Source: Mojavia pulchra JT2-VF2
GTDB lineage: Bacteria; Cyanobacteriota; Cyanobacteriia; Cyanobacteriales; Nostocaceae
Direction of reading: 5' to 3'
Assembly: GCA_019359325.1 (NCBI GenBank)
Contig: JAHHHN010000036.1
Span: 1 to 48,347 of the forward strand
Length of the DNA stretch: 48,347 bases
Below the pieces are notes generated by a model. That model did no database searches. It saw only the letters and a list, made by a program, of their open reading frames with translations, and was not told the DNA's origin. Made by a program: the position numbers and the translations under genes. The first letter of the stretch is position 1, and each line of letters begins with the position of its first letter. Of the stretch, positions 44,917 through 48,347 are shown piece by piece.

Positions 44917-46632
44917 CTATTCTCCCTGATAGTTGAGCAAATATCCTGCGGCGAGGGACTGATAGTCTGCAATTTGCTGTTGCTCCCAAGTTGTGTCTAA
45001 CCCTAGTTCATCAGCCAAAATTGCTGCAACACGACCAGATGCTTCTATGCTGGCGATCGCATCCAACAACAGCGATCGCGTTCGTCGTGCTAGTATATCC
45101 TCCACCGTGCGCGCCAGTTCGTAACGCGCAGCCCATCGCACCTCTGCCTCTAAGTAGGGTAACCGGGGATGCAGCAGTGTGTTTGCACCAGGCAAATCTC
45201 GGATGCTAGCTGCATCAGCGCCATAAACATTTAAGGGTTCTGCTGCTGGGGTTTGAGTCCAGCCGTGTAAATGTAAGCTAGAGGTGATTGAAGGACGGGG
45301 GGAGAGATTTACAAGTTGCATTGCTTGATTTACCACGTCCTCGCCCATCTTGCGGTAAGTTGTCCATTTGCCACCAGTAATCGTCAGTAATCCTGAAGCA
45401 GAAATGCAAATCACGTGTTCGCGGGACAGGGCCGCAGTTGACTCAGAGTGCTGAGTCACCGAAGTTTGCCCGGAGGGAAACCCTCCTTGCAACTTCTCGC
45501 TGAGTTCTGAGTTCTGAGTAAAAATTTCTCCCCGTGTCCCCTTGTCCCCGTGTCCCCTTGTCCCCTTGTCCCCTTGTCCCCGTGTCCCCTTTCCCCCTAC
45601 CTTCACTAACGGGCGCTGTCCTACGAAAACGCTCAACGCATCCTGACGGCTGGGTGCAGGTGTGAGATATTGAGCAGCTGTACGCAGAATAAAGTCAATT
45701 TCTTCCTCAAGGGGACGAGGTTCGTAGGATGTATGCTCAACAGGGGTGTCAGTTGTACCAATTACTACTTTGCCATGCCAGGGGACTGCAAACAACACCC
45801 GTCCATCCTCAGTTTTGGGAATCATCATCGCACTGTCGTTAGGTAAAAATCGCTTGTCTACGACGATATGCACCCCTTGGCTAGGAGATAGCATTGCCGA
45901 TGCTGTGGGATCATCCATGCGCCGCACGTCATCCACGAATACGCCTGTGGCATTCACCACGACTTTTCCCTTAAGTTCAAAAGCTTCCCTTGTTTCAGCA
46001 TCACGGGCACAAACACCTCTTACCCGCTCTCCTTGCTTGAGTAAACCAACTACTGGCAGATAATTTAAAGCAACGCCGTTGTAATCTAGTAATGTTTGCA
46101 GCAGGGTAATGGCAAGGCGAGCATCATCAAACTGTCCATCATGGTAAACAACTCCTCCCCTGAGTCCGTCAGTTTTTAAAGTTGGTAAGCGTAAGAGTGT
46201 ATCTTGTTCACTCAAAAACCCGCTATGACCTAAGCTCAAACTACCTGACAGCAAATCGTAAAGCTTTAAACCCGCGCCGTAAAAAAGCTGCGACCACCAC
46301 GTATATCCCGGCACTACAAACGTCAAATCGTTCACAAGATGAGGCGCATTCCGGCGCAACAGTCCCCTTTCGTGCAGTGCTTCTCTTACCAAAGCGATGT
46401 TTCCTTGTGCCAAATACCGCACTCCTCCATGCACCAGCTTAGTTGAGCGGCTGGAGGTTCCTTTGGCAAAGTCATATTTTTCTAACAACAGTGTTCGGTA
46501 GCCCCGCGTGGCTGCTTCAACAGCACATCCCAAACCCGTTGCGCCACCGCCAATCACAATAAAATCCCACTCATCAGACTGGCGAAGCTTGGCAATGAGG
46601 TCTTGACGAGTTATCGGTGCGTTCACAATCAT
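44917..46632 (-). CDS. glpD: Glycerol-3-phosphate dehydrogenase (FAD) with in-frame repeat insertion
   Basis: The membrane-peripheral flavoenzyme oxidises glycerol-3-phosphate to dihydroxyacetone phosphate and feeds the quinone pool. The 571-residue chain has the FAD motif IVIGGGATGLGCAVEAATRG (25-44), then GTSSRSTKLVHGGVRYL, GVVYHDGQFDDARL, VVVNATGVFVDDVR, VVIGTTDTPVEH and GLLTITGGKWTTYRKM. A cassette of about 55 residues (346-401) interrupts the conserved GQRPLVK and ALSREH stretch. It is built of octanucleotide repeats (KGTRGQGDKGTRG) followed by Ser/Thr-rich residues from a dispersed repeat. It lies 33 bp downstream of glpK in the same operon. Whether the enzyme is active with this loop is unknown. 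Confidence 0.92.
   Translation of the reverse strand: MIVNAPITRQDLIAKLRQSDEWDFIVIGGGATGLGCAVEAATRGYRTLLLEKYDFAKGTSSRSTKLVHGGVRYLAQGNIALVREALHERGLLRRNAPHLVNDLTFVVPGYTWWSQLFYGAGLKLYDLLSGSLSLGHSGFLSEQDTLLRLPTLKTDGLRGGVVYHDGQFDDARLAITLLQTLLDYNGVALNYLPVVGLLKQGERVRGVCARDAETREAFELKGKVVVNATGVFVDDVRRMDDPTASAMLSPSQGVHIVVDKRFLPNDSAMMIPKTEDGRVLFAVPWHGKVVIGTTDTPVEHTSYEPRPLEEEIDFILRTAAQYLTPAPSRQDALSVFVGQRPLVKVGGKGTRGQGDKGTRGHGDKGTRGEIFTQNSELSEKLQGGFPSGQTSVTQHSESTAALSREHVICISASGLLTITGGKWTTYRKMGEDVVNQAMQLVNLSPRPSITSSLHLHGWTQTPAAEPLNVYGADAASIRDLPGANTLLHPRLPYLEAEVRWAARYELARTVEDILARRTRSLLLDAIASIEASGRVAAILADELGLDTTWEQQQIADYQSLAAGYLLNYQGE
45534..45589. repeat. Seven tandem octanucleotides in glpD
   Basis: The unit is GTGTCCCC or TTGTCCCC on the plus strand (GGGGACAM on the coding strand), seven in a row, with degenerate neighbours on each side. 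Eight bases are not a multiple of three, so gain or loss of one unit would shift the glpD frame; only changes by three units preserve it. Confidence 0.9.
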
Positions 46633-46665
46633 TCTTCTATGTTACTGACTGTTTCCCCAGCTTCG

Positions 46666-48147
46666 TCAGTGTCGAGTCTGAGCGATCGCCCGCCGCCATG
46701 ACGAGCGCAATGTCTCCCGATGATCAACGCTCATCGACGGCTCAAATCGCTTGTCAAGTTGCCACTGCTGCACAATTTCCTCTTCGCTTTCCCAGTAGCC
46801 AACGGCTAAACCTGCCAAATAAGCAGCGCCTAAAGCAGTGGTTTCGGTGATTTTTGGACGGACAACGGGTACACCTAGAATATCTGCCTGGAATTGCATA
46901 AGTAAATCGTTGCGAGATGCACCGCCATCTACTCGCAGTTCACTGAGGTTAAGCTGAGAATCTTGATGCATGGCATCAATCACGTCAGCCGTTTGATAGG
47001 CAATGCTTTCTAGTGCTGCACGGGCGATATGGGCGCTAGTTGAACCACGAGTTAAGCCAGCGATCGTGCCGCGAGCATAGCTATCCCAATACGGTGCGCC
47101 CAAGCCAACGAAGGCAGGTACAAAATACACACCGCCGTTATCAGTAACACTGCAAGCAAGCTGTTCAACATCTGCACTATGCTTAATAATGCCGAGTCCG
47201 TCGCGTAGCCATTGCACAACTGCCCCGGCTACAAATACGCTACCTTCCAAAGCATAATTAGTGCGTCCATTAATACGCCAGGCGATCGTGGTCAGTAGCT
47301 TATGGTAGGATGGCATGGGCTGATCACCTGTATTTAGCAGCAAAAAACACCCTGTGCCGTAAGTGTTTTTCGCCATGCCACTTTGCAGAGATGCTTGCCC
47401 AAAGGTTGCAGCCTGCTGGTCTCCAGCAATTCCAGCAATAGGAAGACGGCTACCAAAAAGGCCTTCGGAGGTGTATCCATAAACTTCTGATGAACTCCGT
47501 ACTTCGGGGAGAAGCGAACGGGGAATATCGAGAATTGACAGCAATTCATCATCCCAATCTTGAGTATGAATATTGAACAGTAGAGTTCGGCAGGCATTGG
47601 TCACATCCGTGATGTGGAGTTCGCCCTGAGTCAACTTCCAGATTAACCAGCTATCGACGGTTCCAAAAGCCAGTTCTCCACGCTCGGCTTTTTCACGAGC
47701 GCTGGGCACATGATCGAGCAACCACTTAAGTTTTGTGCCGCTAAAGTAGGCATCAATTACCAATCCCGTTTTCTTTTGGAATGTTGCCTCATATTCAGCT
47801 GCTTTGAGTTCATCGCAGTAAGCAGCAGTGCGACGGTCTTGCCAGACGATCGCATTGTAAACCGGCTTGCCCGTTTTTCGATCCCAGGCGATCGTGGTTT
47901 CTCGTTGATTGGTAATACCAATGGCAGCAATATCACTAGCACGGATACCAATACGAGCTAGGGCTTCGTTAGCAACACCAACTTGCGAAGACCAAATTTC
48001 GTCAGCATCATGCTCAACCCAACCGAGCTGCGGAAAGATTTGTTGAAATTCTTTTTGAGCAACACTCAGCAGCTCGCCATTACGGTTAAATACAATGGCG
48101 CGGGAGCTAGTAGTGCCTTGGTCGAATGCCAAAATGTATTTAGTCAT
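46666..48147 (-). CDS. glpK: Glycerol kinase
   Basis: This kinase phosphorylates glycerol with ATP, the first step of glycerol use. The 493-residue FGGY-family sequence starts [21 protein letters not shown] (last residue omitted in spirit) with the phosphate-1 loop DQGTTSSR. It contains [20 protein letters not shown], the glycerol-binding [46 protein letters not shown] and [19 protein letters not shown]. The start is ATG 48147; the three extra upstream codons (TTG at 48156) lack support. glpD follows 33 bp downstream on the same strand, so the pair forms a glpKD operon. It is the last complete gene of the window. Confidence 0.95.
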   Translation of the reverse strand: MTKYILAFDQGTTSSRAIVFNRNGELLSVAQKEFQQIFPQLGWVEHDADEIWSSQVGVANEALARIGIRASDIAAIGITNQRETTIAWDRKTGKPVYNAIVWQDRRTAAYCDELKAAEYEATFQKKTGLVIDAYFSGTKLKWLLDHVPSAREKAERGELAFGTVDSWLIWKLTQGELHITDVTNACRTLLFNIHTQDWDDELLSILDIPRSLLPEVRSSSEVYGYTSEGLFGSRLPIAGIAGDQQAATFGQASLQSGMAKNTYGTGCFLLLNTGDQPMPSYHKLLTTIAWRINGRTNYALEGSVFVAGAVVQWLRDGLGIIKHSADVEQLACSVTDNGGVYFVPAFVGLGAPYWDSYARGTIAGLTRGSTSAHIARAALESIAYQTADVIDAMHQDSQLNLSELRVDGGASRNDLLMQFQADILGVPVVRPKITETTALGAAYLAGLAVGYWESEEEIVQQWQLDKRFEPSMSVDHRETLRSSWRRAIAQTRH

Positions 48148-48347
48148 AGGATACAAGTAGCCAACGTATATATTAATGCATTGGCTTGTTATGTTAACCC
48201 AAGTTGCTAGTTAAAAAATGCGGCATTGCTGAATGAAAGGATGAATTGATTTATATAGGTACAATTTGATACTTTAAGTAATAAAGTAATAATTTGATTG
48301 AGTATCTCAGCATTTGTTCTGATTTGGAATAGCATAAAGTTTTTCGA
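48148..48347. other. glpK upstream region
   Basis: A/T-rich sequence that should hold the glpKD promoter; no distinct operator or -10/-35 pair is recognised. Confidence 0.4.

Overview
This window is chromosomal DNA from a filamentous, probably heterocyst-forming cyanobacterium of the Nostoc/Anabaena group. The evidence is the high density of GCGATCGC (HIP1) octamers, an allophycocyanin-type phycobilisome gene (apcF), CP12, cyanobacterial glnA facing the GS-inactivating-factor gene gifA, an IcfA/CcaA-type carbonic anhydrase, many large RTX/DUF4347 surface proteins, and abundant short tandem or dispersed repeats. No rRNA, tRNA, CRISPR array or prophage was recognised.

Layout. 1-4.0 kb is a decay zone: the tail of an IS5-type transposase abuts a 5'-truncated gshB, followed by fragments of IS630-, IS5- and IS110-type transposases, the last split by a small palindromic element. 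Within it sits an intact divergent GST/TetR pair with a perfect operator-like inverted repeat. 4.0-9.3 kb holds small unknown genes, an SDR oxidoreductase, a truncated exported NTR-like gene and a DUF3891 gene. 9.6-15 kb carries two secreted proteins, a TPS/filamentous-haemagglutinin exoprotein (minus) and an RTX calcium-binding protein (plus). 15.8-18.3 kb is a run of small minus-strand genes (exported protein, PH-like, DUF2917-like, GNAT, DUF1349). It is followed by a twice-frameshifted histidine kinase relic and a DUF697 GTPase.

21-30 kb is a housekeeping block: CP12 and tlyA (sharing a stop palindrome), apcF, glnA with an NtcA site, gifA with its own NtcA site, a ferritin-like protein, an RnfD-like membrane protein and an exported DUF2330 protein. 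The glnA/gifA pair reads as a complete nitrogen-control circuit: NtcA activates the enzyme gene and represses its inhibitor gene. 30.3-40.1 kb has a sigma-like factor, a 2621-residue multidomain surface protein (DUF4347, cadherin, beta-helix, seven-blade propeller, Calx-beta and RTX modules) and a small exported protein with a cyanobacterial PEP-CTERM-like tail. 40.5-42 kb has a DGxRP-repeat protein and the carbonic anhydrase. 42-44 kb is mostly non-coding, with repeated hairpins. 44-48.2 kb is three small genes and the glpK-glpD operon on the minus strand.

The least expected signals are an octanucleotide-repeat cassette inserted in frame in glpD, a small element that jumped into an IS110 relic leaving a probable AT duplication, a displaced copy of the DUF2330 gene start at 42.1 kb, a 19-residue DGxRP repeat protein of unknown function next to the carbonic anhydrase, and exactly seven 58-residue repeats in the giant surface protein. 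All identifications come from reading the sequence; no database search was possible.
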